Source: Celeribacter neptunius
Lineage (GTDB): Bacteria > Pseudomonadota > Alphaproteobacteria > Rhodobacterales > Rhodobacteraceae
Direction of reading: 5' to 3'
Assembly (NCBI RefSeq): GCF_900113955.1
Contig: NZ_FORH01000001.1
Span: 240,395-304,394 of the forward strand
Length of the DNA stretch: 64,000 nucleotides
Position 1 is the first letter of the stretch, and each line of letters opens with the position of its first letter. Both the position numbers and the translations under genes were made by a program. The notes under the pieces are model-generated. The model was not told where the DNA came from. It saw only the letters and a list, made by a program, of their open reading frames with translations, and made no database searches. This document shows, piece by piece, positions 50,211 through 58,895 of the stretch.

Positions 50211-50240
50211 ACACATCCGTCGTAAACACATCCCTCGTAA
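50211..50240 (+). repeat. 15-bp imperfect tandem repeat
   Basis: ACACATCCGTCGTAA is followed directly by ACACATCCCTCGTAA (one mismatch) in the short gap after the sorting-tail protein gene. Confidence 0.9.
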
Positions 50241-50246
50241 ACGCAG

Positions 50247-50270
50247 ACACCCGCGCCATGGCGCGGGTGT
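50247..50270. terminator. palindrome between convergent genes, probable bidirectional terminator
   Basis: A perfect 10-bp stem ACACCCGCGC / GCGCGGGTGT with CATG loop lies between the sorting-tail gene and the convergent helicase gene. There is no T-tract, so termination strength is uncertain. It resembles the stem of the rnj terminator. Confidence 0.6.
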
Positions 50271-50310
50271 TGTGGTCTGTGCGTCGCTCTTGGTGGAGAA
50301 CGGGGGCCGC

Positions 50311-51783
50311 TTAGCCCGCCTGACGCTCGTCAAAGCTCAGGGCGATGAAAGAGGGCAGGTGGTCGCCGAGACCGATGACCTTGGTGTCATCATCCTTGCG
50401 GCCCCGGCCACGGCGGGATTTGCCCTCGGGCTTGTCCTGACGGTCCTGGCGGCGCTCTTGTCTCGCCTCTTTCGGGGGCTCTTCGCTGCGGGTGTCTTGC
50501 CCGGCGTCGGCCGAGCCGGACTCGACCGCGGTCTTCTCTTCGGCTGGCTTGTCACTCTTGCGCTTGCGGGTCCGCGTCCGCTTCGGTTTCTCGGACTTGA
50601 CCGCTTCTGCCTCGGACGCCTCTTCGCTCGGCTGGCCCAGCGGGTTCTCGAGACGCGGGATCTCTTTCGCGATCAGGGCTTCGACATCGGCGAAATTCTT
50701 TTCATCGCGGGGCTCGCAGATCATGATCGCCTTGCCGTCGCGACCGGCACGCCCGGTGCGGCCGATGCGGTGGACATAATCCTCGGCATGGCCGGGCACG
50801 TCGAAGTTGAACACATGGGTGATCGAGGCGACGTCGAGACCGCGCGCCGCCACATCGGAGGCCACGAGGATCTTGATCTCGCCATTGCGGAACTTCTCCA
50901 GCGTCGCGTTGCGCTGCGACTGGTCCAGGTCGCCATGGATCGGCGAGGCCTGATAGCCGTATTTGTTCAGCGATTTCGAGACGATATCCACATCGGTCTT
51001 GCGGTTACAGAAGATGATGCCGTTTTTCAGCTTCTCACCCTCGGCGTCGATCAACGCGCGCAGCAACTGACGTTTCTCGGAGGCGGCACGGTCGCGGCGC
51101 GAGCCTTTGAACATCACCACATGCTGTTCGATATTCTCGCCCGAGGTGGCCTGGCGGGCGATCTCGATCCGCGCAGGCGCAGAGAGGAAGGTGTTGGTGA
51201 TGCGTTCGATCTCGGGCGCCATGGTGGCCGAGAAGAACAGGGTCTGGCGGGTGAAGGGCGTCAGGCCGAAAATGCGTTCGATGTCGGGGATGAACCCCAT
51301 GTCGAGCATCCGGTCGGCCTCGTCCACCACCATGACCTTCACATCGGAGAGAATGAGCTTGCCACGTTCGAAATGATCGAGAAGCCGGCCCGGGGTGGCG
51401 ATCAGCACATCGACGCCCTTGTCAATGAGCGCATCCTGTTCCTTGAAGCTCACGCCGCCGATCAGCAGCGCCTTGGTGAGTTTCATGTACTTGGTGTACG
51501 TGTCGAAGTTCTCCGCCACCTGCGCCGCCAGTTCGCGGGTCGGGCAGAGCACCAGCGAGCGCGGCATGCGCGCACGCGCCCGGCCACGCGCCAAGTTGGT
51601 GATCATCGGCAGCACGAAAGAAGCGGTCTTGCCGGTCCCGGTCTGGGCGATGCCCAGAACGTCCTTGCCCTCCAGAGCGGGCGGAATGGCGCCGGCCTGA
51701 ATGGGGGTCGGGCTCTCGTAGCCGACATCTTCGATGGCTTTGAGAACTTTCGGGGCGAGATTGAGATCGGTGAACTTGGTCAA
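50311..51783 (-). CDS. DEAD-box RNA helicase (RhlE-like), TTG start
   Basis: A 490-aa ATP-dependent RNA helicase, probably for ribosome assembly or mRNA decay. All motifs are present: Q motif PTPIQAGAIP, AQTGTGKTASF, PTRELAAQV, VDEADRMLD (DEAD), FSATM and HRIGRTGRAGRDG. The C-terminal ~100 residues are disordered and highly charged (KRTRTRKRK, RQERRQDRQDK). The first credible start is TTG at 51783 (MTKFTDLNLAPKVLKA) with GAAAGG upstream; frame further 5' is not protein-like and has no better codon. Confidence 0.93.
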   Translation of the reverse strand: MTKFTDLNLAPKVLKAIEDVGYESPTPIQAGAIPPALEGKDVLGIAQTGTGKTASFVLPMITNLARGRARARMPRSLVLCPTRELAAQVAENFDTYTKYMKLTKALLIGGVSFKEQDALIDKGVDVLIATPGRLLDHFERGKLILSDVKVMVVDEADRMLDMGFIPDIERIFGLTPFTRQTLFFSATMAPEIERITNTFLSAPARIEIARQATSGENIEQHVVMFKGSRRDRAASEKRQLLRALIDAEGEKLKNGIIFCNRKTDVDIVSKSLNKYGYQASPIHGDLDQSQRNATLEKFRNGEIKILVASDVAARGLDVASITHVFNFDVPGHAEDYVHRIGRTGRAGRDGKAIMICEPRDEKNFADVEALIAKEIPRLENPLGQPSEEASEAEAVKSEKPKRTRTRKRKSDKPAEEKTAVESGSADAGQDTRSEEPPKEARQERRQDRQDKPEGKSRRGRGRKDDDTKVIGLGDHLPSFIALSFDERQAG

Positions 51784-51975
51784 ATTGTGCCTTTCGCGAT
51801 GTACGGCTGTTAAATGGCCGCAAATACCCGCGCGGCCCGCCCGGCCAGATTGCCGGTACGTCTTTGGACCGCCTTCTACGCCGCACGGGCACAAAGGTCA
51901 AGAAAAGCCGCGAAAAGCAGGTTCGGGAGGCCTCGGAGCTGGCCGAGCCCGGTTCCCTGCGGCGAAGCCGTGGGC

Positions 51976-52431
51976 TCAGCCGCCGACGATCACCGCGTTT
52001 TCCAGTGTGGCCGCCTGCCAGGTCTCCGGGTCGAGCATCGGCCGCATATCGCCGCGCAGGGTGATCCGCGTGCCCTCTTCCAGCCCGATGATCGGCTGGT
52101 CGAGATTGACCTGAATCGAGGCGCCGTGCTCGCCGGAGCCGCAGAACGGGCAGAGCCCCATGTCGGACACCAGGATCAACTGGGAGACATCGGCGCCCGG
52201 GGTGAGCGGCACGGCATAGCCGGTGAGCTCCATCCCGTCGACGCCGTTCTTGAGCCGCTCGGGAAAGCCCTTTTTCACCTCATAGCTGGTCTCGGTGACG
52301 ATTTCTTCGATGCTGATCCCCTTGAGATCGTCCCAGCCCGGGGCATCGGCGAAGGCGGCAGAAGACAGTGTGGTCGCAGAGGCGGTGAGCCCGGCGGTGA
52401 GGGCGAGGCGGCTGCTGTAGGTGAGGGTCAT
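51976..52431 (-). CDS. exported DUF3299-like protein
   Basis: A 151-aa protein with a signal peptide (MTLTYSSRLALTAGLTASAT, cleavage near AAFADAPGWDD). The mature part has the DUF3299 pattern: a hydrophobic strand LTGYAVPLTPGADVSQLILVSD followed by a cysteine pair in GLCPFCGSGEHGASIQVNL, then an OB-like strand set. DUF3299 proteins are periplasmic, of unknown role, sometimes linked to metal or lipoprotein handling. AGGA lies before the chosen ATG; a TTG two codons upstream is possible. Confidence 0.75.
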   Translation of the reverse strand: MTLTYSSRLALTAGLTASATTLSSAAFADAPGWDDLKGISIEEIVTETSYEVKKGFPERLKNGVDGMELTGYAVPLTPGADVSQLILVSDMGLCPFCGSGEHGASIQVNLDQPIIGLEEGTRITLRGDMRPMLDPETWQAATLENAVIVGG

Positions 52432-52549
52432 GTGCAATCCTGGTGCGTGTGCTGTCGTTGGCCACAGCTTAGCGATCTTATCGGAATTGGGAATCCCCGT
52501 GTCGGAGTTTTTTCCGGTCTTCGGCGAAAAAACGCAGGTGTGCAGAGGT

Positions 52550-53353
52550 TTAGCTTTGTTTCGCGGCGCGTCTGGCGCGTGCCCGGCGGAATTTGTCGCG
52601 GATCACCATCAGGCGGCGAAAGACCGTGCGCGGGCTGGCGTTGATCTCGTCGAGCAGGCTTTGTCCCAACAGCCCGGCGCCGGTCCCGTCGAGCGCTGTC
52701 ACGCTTTCATGCAGGTGGTGGATGATATGGATGTCGAGATCGCCGCCGCTCACGGAATAGGGCTCAAGCCCCAGGGACACCGCGTCATTCTTGCGCTTGC
52801 CCAGGGGGAAATGTTCCGCCGCGGAGAGACCGGAGAAATTGCGCTCGCTATCCGCGAGTTTCATCATCCCGGTGACCAGGAACATGTCCCGGCCCAGCCG
52901 ACGCTCTGCCTCGGTCCGTCCGAAATCGCCAAAGGTCCGGAGCGCCGAGATTTTCCAGCGCGGGCTCAGCAGTTTGGTGAGAAATTCGGCCTCCTCGTCC
53001 CAGAGCCGGTGCCAGAGGCGCTGCATCTGAGGATCAAAGGGCCGGCGGCGCGACAGCATGATCAAGACGGCAGTGAGATGGAACAGCTCCGGCTGATTGG
53101 CCAGCCGGTAGGCCATCCATTCGACATTCTCACGATAGCGCTCCGGCGCCGGTTTGCGCAGCTCGCAATCCCCGCGCGGCGGCAGGATGCGGGTTTTCAG
53201 CGGCGCAAAATCCATCTCCGGATCGGGCAAATTCCCGTCCAGATCGACAAAGGCGACACGCTCCGCCTCGAGCTGGGCCGTGATCGCGTCATAGCCCTGC
53301 GGATAGGTGCTGTCCGGCTCTGGCGCGGGGGGCTCTGTCGGCGGGGTGGACAT
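52550..53353 (-). CDS. conserved-looking protein of unknown function
   Basis: A 267-aa cytoplasmic protein. It has a Pro/Glu-rich N-terminus (PPTEPPAPEPDSTYP), then a globular, mainly helical region with ENVEWMAYRLANQPELFHLTAVLIMLSRR, a WKISALRTFGDFGRTEAERRLGRDMF segment, and a basic tail (RRARARRAAKQS). I recognise no domain. Composition and codon use are like its neighbours, so it is likely a real gene. It stands alone between the DUF3299-like gene and the sorting-tail gene. Confidence 0.65.
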   Translation of the reverse strand: MSTPPTEPPAPEPDSTYPQGYDAITAQLEAERVAFVDLDGNLPDPEMDFAPLKTRILPPRGDCELRKPAPERYRENVEWMAYRLANQPELFHLTAVLIMLSRRRPFDPQMQRLWHRLWDEEAEFLTKLLSPRWKISALRTFGDFGRTEAERRLGRDMFLVTGMMKLADSERNFSGLSAAEHFPLGKRKNDAVSLGLEPYSVSGGDLDIHIIHHLHESVTALDGTGAGLLGQSLLDEINASPRTVFRRLMVIRDKFRRARARRAAKQS

Positions 53354-53503
53354 CGTCTTGGTTCTAATCTCTCGGTCTAAATCAATGATTTTGAGACAGC
53401 TTAGAACGTCACGCCGCCCGGCTGCAACCGTGCAGGGGCGACGTGTCCTTTTCGGGGCGGGCAGGTCGGCGGGTATCGGACCTGCGGATGTCGGACTTGG
53501 CGA

Positions 53504-54271
53504 TCAGGCCGCGATCAGCTTTGACATCCCGTGGTCGCGGCGCTTGCGTTTGAACAGGCCCAAGGCGCCAAGTCCGGTCAGGATGAGCGGCATCCCGGCG
53601 GGCAGGGGGACGGCCGGGATGCCGCCGGTCACGGTTCCGCTGATGAACGCGTAGGTGTTGTTGTTGTCATCCACGGCGACGCCAAACAGCGAAGAGGCCG
53701 GCGCAGCATGGCTGAACATGAAATCCCAGGCGCTCTCGCCTGCCAGAATGCCGGTGGCATCGAGCATCTGGTAATAGTTGGCATAGCCATCGCTGCCGAG
53801 CGCATCGCCGAAATCGCCAAACAATGCCTGTGCGCTGCTGGTGTTGCTGTAATAGTCATCCCAGAGCAGGTTGTCGTTCCAGTTGCTGCTGCTCAGATTG
53901 AAGGCCTCCCAGAAATCGCCGGTATAGGGATCGCCGGAAGAATAGCCGCCGGTGTCATTGGAGACGGTGATGAAGCCGAGGCTGCTGCCGTCGATGCCGG
54001 CCACCGAGCTGGGGTTCGGGTTGGTGACGCCAAAACCGATCAGCGTCAGGTTCGAGGTGTTGTTGTGGATCGTGTAGGCCCCGCCGGTGGAGGTGGCACT
54101 CTCTTCGACCCAGAACGCGTCATAGGTGCTGTCGATCACCACCGGGGTGGCGTCGGCGATCGTGGCGGTCAGGGTGCTGGCGAAGGCGGCTCCCGCACAG
54201 AGCGTGAAAGCGGCCGAGAAGGCGACTGATATTGCGATTGTGCGCGTCGCCTGTGGGATGTGTGAACTCAT
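53504..54271 (-). CDS. exported protein with VPLPA-CTERM sorting domain
   Basis: A 255-aa protein with an N-terminal signal (hydrophobic stretch to AGAAFAS) and a Ser/Asn/Gly/Asp-rich beta domain. It ends in AVPLPAGMPLILTGLGALGLFKRKRR, the exact VPLPA-CTERM signal of Rhodobacterales: VPLPA motif, hydrophobic helix, basic residues. A further ten residues follow. It is expected to be cleaved and displayed or released outside the cell. No processing enzyme or polysaccharide cluster is in the window. Second such protein here (the other is at 49636). Confidence 0.88.
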   Translation of the reverse strand: MSSHIPQATRTIAISVAFSAAFTLCAGAAFASTLTATIADATPVVIDSTYDAFWVEESATSTGGAYTIHNNTSNLTLIGFGVTNPNPSSVAGIDGSSLGFITVSNDTGGYSSGDPYTGDFWEAFNLSSSNWNDNLLWDDYYSNTSSAQALFGDFGDALGSDGYANYYQMLDATGILAGESAWDFMFSHAAPASSLFGVAVDDNNNTYAFISGTVTGGIPAVPLPAGMPLILTGLGALGLFKRKRRDHGMSKLIAA

Positions 54272-54381
54272 GAAAATTGCTCCGATTAAGCTTAACAGGT
54301 GGTCAAGTTTAAGAGCGTCTTCTCGGATCTCGCATCGCCCATATGGGGTAGGGTGGCCTTCCGGGGCGCGCCAGAGCGGGG

Positions 54382-54425
54382 GAAGAAAACATCACGCCGC
54401 CGGGCGGTTCGGCCGGGCGGCGTGA
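54382..54425 (-). terminator. rho-independent terminator of prfC
   Basis: Read on the minus strand, TCACGCCGCC (54425-54416) and GGCGGCGTGA (54401-54392) form a perfect 10-bp stem around a 14-base loop, followed by TGTTTTCTTCC. It starts 29 bases after the prfC stop codon. Confidence 0.85.
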
Positions 54426-54454
54426 CACTGTCTTGGCAGGGTGCGTCGGGTGAC

Positions 54455-56065
54455 TTACGCGCCGTGCATTTCCTTGGTCGCCGAGAGCGTCAGCTCCGGG
54501 TAATCGCGCTCGATCCGGTCGATGTCCCATTGCAGACGCGTCAGGAACACCGGGTCGCCGTCGTGATCGTAGGAGATATGCTGTTTGTTGGCGTTGACAA
54601 ACTTGTCCAATTCCAACTTCGGACCGGTCACCCAGCGCGCAGAGGTGAATTGAGACGCATCAAATCGAACAGGCAGCCCGTATTCGAGCTCGATGCGCGA
54701 GGCCAGCACCTCGAATTGCAGTGCGCCGACGACGCCGACGATGAAGCCGGAGCCAATCGCCGGTTTGAAGACTTTCGCAGCGCCTTCCTCGGCAAATTGC
54801 ATCAGCGCTTTCTCGAGGTGTTTGGCTTTCATCGGGTCGCCCGCCCGCACGCCTTGCAACAGCTCGGGCGCAAAGCTCGGGATGCCGGTGACGCGAATGT
54901 CCTCGCCCTCGGTCAGCGTGTCGCCGATGCGCAGCTGACCGTGGTTCGGAATGCCGATGATGTCGCCGGCATAGGCCTCTTCCGCCAATTCACGGTCGGA
55001 GGCGAGAAACAGCACCGGGTTGGAGATCGCCATCGGCTTTTTTGTGCGCACATGGGTGAGTTTCATGCCGCGTTTGAAATGCCCCGAGGCGAGACGCACG
55101 AAGGCCACGCGGTCGCGGTGTTTCGGGTCCATATTGGCCTGCACCTTGAAGACATAGCCCATGACCTTTTTCTCGTCCGGGCTGATCGCGCGCGGGGTGG
55201 CCCTTTGCGGCTGCGGCTCGGGGCCGTATTTGGCGATCCCGTCCATCAGCTCCTGAACCCCGAAGGAATTGATCGCGGAACCGAACCAAATGGGTGTCAG
55301 TGTGCCGTCGAGAAAGGCCTCGCGGTCAAAGGCTGGCAGCAGTTCGCGCGCCATTTCGAGCTCTTCGCGGAGCTGTTCCAACAGATGCGCGGGCACATGG
55401 TCCGCCAGTTTCGGATCATCGAGCCCCTCGATCTTGATGCTCTCGGCGACCTTGTTGCGGTCGGCGCGATCCATCAGTTCGAGCCGGTCATTGAGCACGT
55501 CATAACACCCCAGGAAATCGCGCCCGACGCCGATCGGCCAGGATGCGGGCGTCACGTCGATCGCCAGGTTTTCCTGAATCTCGTCAATGATCTCAAGCGT
55601 ATCGCGGCTCTCGCGGTCCATCTTGTTACAGAATGTCAGGATCGGCAGGTCGCGCAGGCGGCAGACCTCGAACAGTTTCTGGGTCTGACTCTCCACGCCT
55701 TTCGCGCCGTCGATCACCATGATCGCTGCGTCTACCGCCGTCAGTGTCCGATAGGTGTCCTCGGAGAAATCCGAGTGGCCGGGCGTGTCGACGAGGTTGA
55801 AGCGATGCCCGTCGAAATCAAACGACATGGCCGAGGCGGAGACCGAGATGCCCCGGTCCTTTTCCATCTGCATGAAGTCCGACCGCGTGCGCCGCGCCTC
55901 GCCCTTGGCGCGCACTTGACCGGCCATCTGGATCGCGCCCCCGTACAGCAGGAATTTCTCCGTCAACGTCGTCTTACCGGCGTCCGGGTGCGAGATGATG
56001 GCGAAGGTCCGGCGACGGGCAATCTCCGGCGGCAATTCGGGGGCGTTATGCGAGCGATCCAACAT
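54455..56065 (-). CDS. prfC: peptide chain release factor 3 (RF3)
   Basis: A translational GTPase that removes RF1/RF2 from the ribosome after termination, 536 aa. G-domain motifs are HPDAGKTTLTEK (G1), DTPGHSDFSEDTYR (G3) and CNKMDRES (G4); RDRGISVSASAMSF covers switch I. Domain 2 and 3 follow the usual layout. The start is placed at MLDRSHNAPELPPEIARRR; a Met three codons upstream is also possible. The longer upstream open frame is not supported by a ribosome site or family length. Confidence 0.95.
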   Translation of the reverse strand: MLDRSHNAPELPPEIARRRTFAIISHPDAGKTTLTEKFLLYGGAIQMAGQVRAKGEARRTRSDFMQMEKDRGISVSASAMSFDFDGHRFNLVDTPGHSDFSEDTYRTLTAVDAAIMVIDGAKGVESQTQKLFEVCRLRDLPILTFCNKMDRESRDTLEIIDEIQENLAIDVTPASWPIGVGRDFLGCYDVLNDRLELMDRADRNKVAESIKIEGLDDPKLADHVPAHLLEQLREELEMARELLPAFDREAFLDGTLTPIWFGSAINSFGVQELMDGIAKYGPEPQPQRATPRAISPDEKKVMGYVFKVQANMDPKHRDRVAFVRLASGHFKRGMKLTHVRTKKPMAISNPVLFLASDRELAEEAYAGDIIGIPNHGQLRIGDTLTEGEDIRVTGIPSFAPELLQGVRAGDPMKAKHLEKALMQFAEEGAAKVFKPAIGSGFIVGVVGALQFEVLASRIELEYGLPVRFDASQFTSARWVTGPKLELDKFVNANKQHISYDHDGDPVFLTRLQWDIDRIERDYPELTLSATKEMHGA

Positions 56066-56441
56066 GGCGCTCATATACGTGCGGGCGCGACGCTGGGCAA
56101 TGGGGAATGGATCAAAGAGGGGAAACGACAGGGGCGCTTTGTGGACGAAGCGGACATTGGTCACCTGGGAGCTGAGCCGTGACACGCCTGCCTGTAGGAT
56201 GGCGCTCTGACGCATGTTCCGCGCGCTTTATGGCGCAAAATGCATCTACGATCCGAGGTTTGCGTTCCGGTGAAATGCGCCAGCCTGCGGGGACAGGCAG
56301 GCGCAGGCGCGGCGGCTTCGCCTTGTCCCGCGCCCCGGAAGGGCCAACCTCCCCATAGGACTTTCAGCGGCCGTTGCGAGGCTATAAGGGGAGCGTGTCA
56401 TTCGATCCGCTTGGCGGCATAAGCGTCCTGCCGCCAGTGGC

Positions 56442-57557
56442 TCAGCTCCCCGAGGCGCTGCGCAGGATGTCGGCGGCCACCGAAGGCTCCAACATGCCGT
56501 CGCGCAGCTCGAAGGCGCGGGGCGTTTCGGCGCTCATCCGGTCCGGGGCGATCCTGGCCTGCACATCTTCCGGCAGGAAGGGGCGGACACGGCTATCGAC
56601 GAACATGCTTTCGGCGGCGATGCCCTCGGCATAGATGATTTCGTGGCTGTCGAAAAGCAGCTGGAAATACTCGACAAAACCGCCATCCGACTGGATCACG
56701 CTTTTGCCATTCACCAGCAGTTTGGCCTTGACCAGCACCTCGGCGCGACCGGCATGGATGGCATCGCGGCGCTGGTAGATGAAAATCCGGTGATGCGGCG
56801 AAACGGTCAGATCCTTGGAATTGTTGAGCGCGCCCTGCTTGATCACGATGGGGGCAAAGGCACCGGTGGCACGCACGGTCTGGGCGCCGATCCAGCGCAC
56901 CTCCTGCGGCCCGTGATCGCGGGTCAGAACCCGATCGCCGATCGCGATCTCTTCAATCGGTTTCTGCATGCCGTTCGACAGGGTGATCCGGGTGCCACGG
57001 GTGAAGGCGACACAGGCGACATCCGAGAGCCGGGTGCGGGCGGTGTCCTGATCGACCTTGACGAGCGCATATTCGATGTCCGGATCGAGCGGCGCGAAGG
57101 GCAGAAAGAACACCTCTTCGATCAGGCCGCCGTCGTCGGTTTCGACCACCACAAGAAGCTCGACGGTCGTGCCCGAGGTGCCCATGAGGGTGGCGATACA
57201 ATCGAGATGGAGCGCATGGCCCGGGTGGCCGAGCTCGGTGTCTTCGCCGATGTGCAAGGCCTCGCCGGAGACGATCACCGACAGGCGGCCGCGTTCGGCC
57301 TGTTTTCGCAGCTGGTAGACATCCGCCAGTTCGATCTCGGCGGCATTGCACAGCCCGTCGCCCAGATTGACGCCATTGATCACACGGAACTCATCGGCCC
57401 GATAGACGGCAAGGCTCTGCACCGGCAGACCGGTTTCCACCGTTGTGCCGGCCTGCGCCGTGTCTCCGTTCGATCCCCCGATCATTTCGTTCTCCGATAC
57501 CCCAATATGGTGTTTTTGCGATCGGGCGACCTCGGTGCCCGGTTTGGAAAACGCCAT
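56442..57557 (-). CDS. stand-alone Hint (Hint_2) domain protein
   Basis: A 371-aa protein with a Hint domain at about residues 180-290: VACVAFTRGTRITLSNGMQ (the conserved Cys and GT), PIEEIAIGDRVLTRDHGPQEVRWIG, and DLTVSPHHRIFIYQRRDA with the His pair. Hint domains are self-processing modules (Hedgehog/intein fold); bacterial Hint_2 proteins are often secreted and of unknown role. The N-terminal ~170 residues form a beta-rich region without a recognised name. The start is either 57557 or 57485 (MIGGSNG, with GGAG seven bases upstream). No signal peptide is seen. Confidence 0.83.
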   Translation of the reverse strand: MAFSKPGTEVARSQKHHIGVSENEMIGGSNGDTAQAGTTVETGLPVQSLAVYRADEFRVINGVNLGDGLCNAAEIELADVYQLRKQAERGRLSVIVSGEALHIGEDTELGHPGHALHLDCIATLMGTSGTTVELLVVVETDDGGLIEEVFFLPFAPLDPDIEYALVKVDQDTARTRLSDVACVAFTRGTRITLSNGMQKPIEEIAIGDRVLTRDHGPQEVRWIGAQTVRATGAFAPIVIKQGALNNSKDLTVSPHHRIFIYQRRDAIHAGRAEVLVKAKLLVNGKSVIQSDGGFVEYFQLLFDSHEIIYAEGIAAESMFVDSRVRPFLPEDVQARIAPDRMSAETPRAFELRDGMLEPSVAADILRSASGS

Positions 57558-58033
57558 CTACTCACCATCCCAGCCCCGCGAGTATGCCGGGCTTGCCCCA
57601 TTTTGTACATAGAAACGCTACACATAGCCTATGCGGCTCCTACGGTGCTTTAACATTGCGATCATGGGCGGAAACAGTGGCCGGATTTGGGCGAGACTGG
57701 TGCATTATGTGGCGAAGTTGCAAAAAACGCCCGGGGGAAACATATGCGGACAGTCCCCGCATCCATTTCCCGTTACAGTGCGACTCACTTTTGGGGCCAC
57801 GATTTTGGGGCCACGATGCGTTCGATGCTCCCCGGTCCGGGGGGCCGGAGGCGCGATGTGCAGGGCGGCTTCAGAGGCTGCCGAGACATTGCCGGAGGTG
57901 ACTTTCCCGGTGCCGCGCCCTACAACCTGTCCTGAGGCTCGGGTGGCGCGACAGGCGCCGGTCGACATGCCGTCACACGCCAGGACATGCCGCGGCGACG
58001 GCCAAGATAACTGCAAAGGCAAAGGAGAGGGAT
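57558..58033. other. 476-base divergent intergenic region
   Basis: It separates the divergent Hint-domain and SDR genes and must hold both promoters. A perfect 14-bp tandem duplication TTTTGGGGCCACGA occupies 57789-57802 and 57803-57816. No reading frame in it looks like a protein, and no clear -35/-10 pair was found by eye. Confidence 0.5.
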
Positions 58034-58813
58034 ATGGATCTGGGGATCAAAGGCAAGCGGGCATTGGTCTGTGCTTCGTCAAAGGGGCTGGGACTGGGCT
58101 GTGCCCGGGCGCTGGCCGAGGCCGGCGTCGATCTGGTGATGAACGCCCGGGGCGTCGAGGCGTTGGAGGCCGCAGCCGCCGATATTCGCACCGACTTCGG
58201 CGTCGAGGTCGTGACCGTGGCCGCGGATGTGACCACCGAAGCGGGCCGGGCCAGGCTGTTGGAGGCCGCCGAGGGCGTCGACATCCTCGTCAATAACGCC
58301 GGCGGCCCGCCGCCGGGCATGTGGACCGACTGGGATCGCGAGGATTTCATTCAGGCGCTCGACGCCAACATGCTGGCGCCGATTGCGCTGATCAAGGCGC
58401 TGGTGCCGGCGATGATGGAGCGCGGCTGGGGCCGGGTGGTCAATATCACCTCGGTCTCCGTCAAGTCGCCGATCGGGGTGCTCGGCCTGTCGAACTCGGC
58501 ACGCGCCGGGCTCACCGGCTATGTCGCCGGGACCTCGCGGCAGATCGCCGATCAGGGCGTGGTGATGAACAATCTCCTGCCCGGGTTCCACGCCACCGAC
58601 CGGATGGTCGGCATGGATCGCACACAGGCCGAGGCCGCCGGCACCACCCCGGATGAAATCCGGGCGGATCGTTCCAAGAGCATCCCCGTCGGCCGCTATG
58701 GCACGACCGAGGAATTCGGCGCCACCTGTGCCTTCATGTGTTCGCAATTTGCGGGCTTCATGATCGGACAGAACATCCTGCTCGACGGCGGTCAGTTCAA
58801 CTCGACCATGTAG
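58034..58813 (+). CDS. SDR family oxidoreductase with altered active site
   Basis: A 259-aa Rossmann-fold protein of the short-chain dehydrogenase type, similar in overall sequence to 3-oxoacyl-ACP reductases. The cofactor loop is degenerate (CASSKGLGLGCARAL instead of TGxxxGxG); NNAGG and the catalytic Ser region VVNITSVSVKSP are present. Where YxxxK is expected the sequence is SNSAR (in GLSNSARAGLTGY), so the catalytic Tyr and Lys are missing. This matches a known SDR subgroup without a perfect tetrad. AAAGGAGAGG precedes the start. Its reaction is unknown. Confidence 0.88.
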   Translation: MDLGIKGKRALVCASSKGLGLGCARALAEAGVDLVMNARGVEALEAAAADIRTDFGVEVVTVAADVTTEAGRARLLEAAEGVDILVNNAGGPPPGMWTDWDREDFIQALDANMLAPIALIKALVPAMMERGWGRVVNITSVSVKSPIGVLGLSNSARAGLTGYVAGTSRQIADQGVVMNNLLPGFHATDRMVGMDRTQAEAAGTTPDEIRADRSKSIPVGRYGTTEEFGATCAFMCSQFAGFMIGQNILLDGGQFNSTM

Positions 58814-58895
58814 GGTCTGCTGACCTGTGTCGCCTGAGAACCGGACCTGAGAAGGGGATTCGGAGAAGGGCCTGAAAATCGGACCGGAGAAGGGC

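Noticed and set aside
50211-50240. Two 15-bp units after the sorting-tail gene as a CRISPR-like array
   Set aside because: Only two copies, no spacers, and no cas gene in the window.
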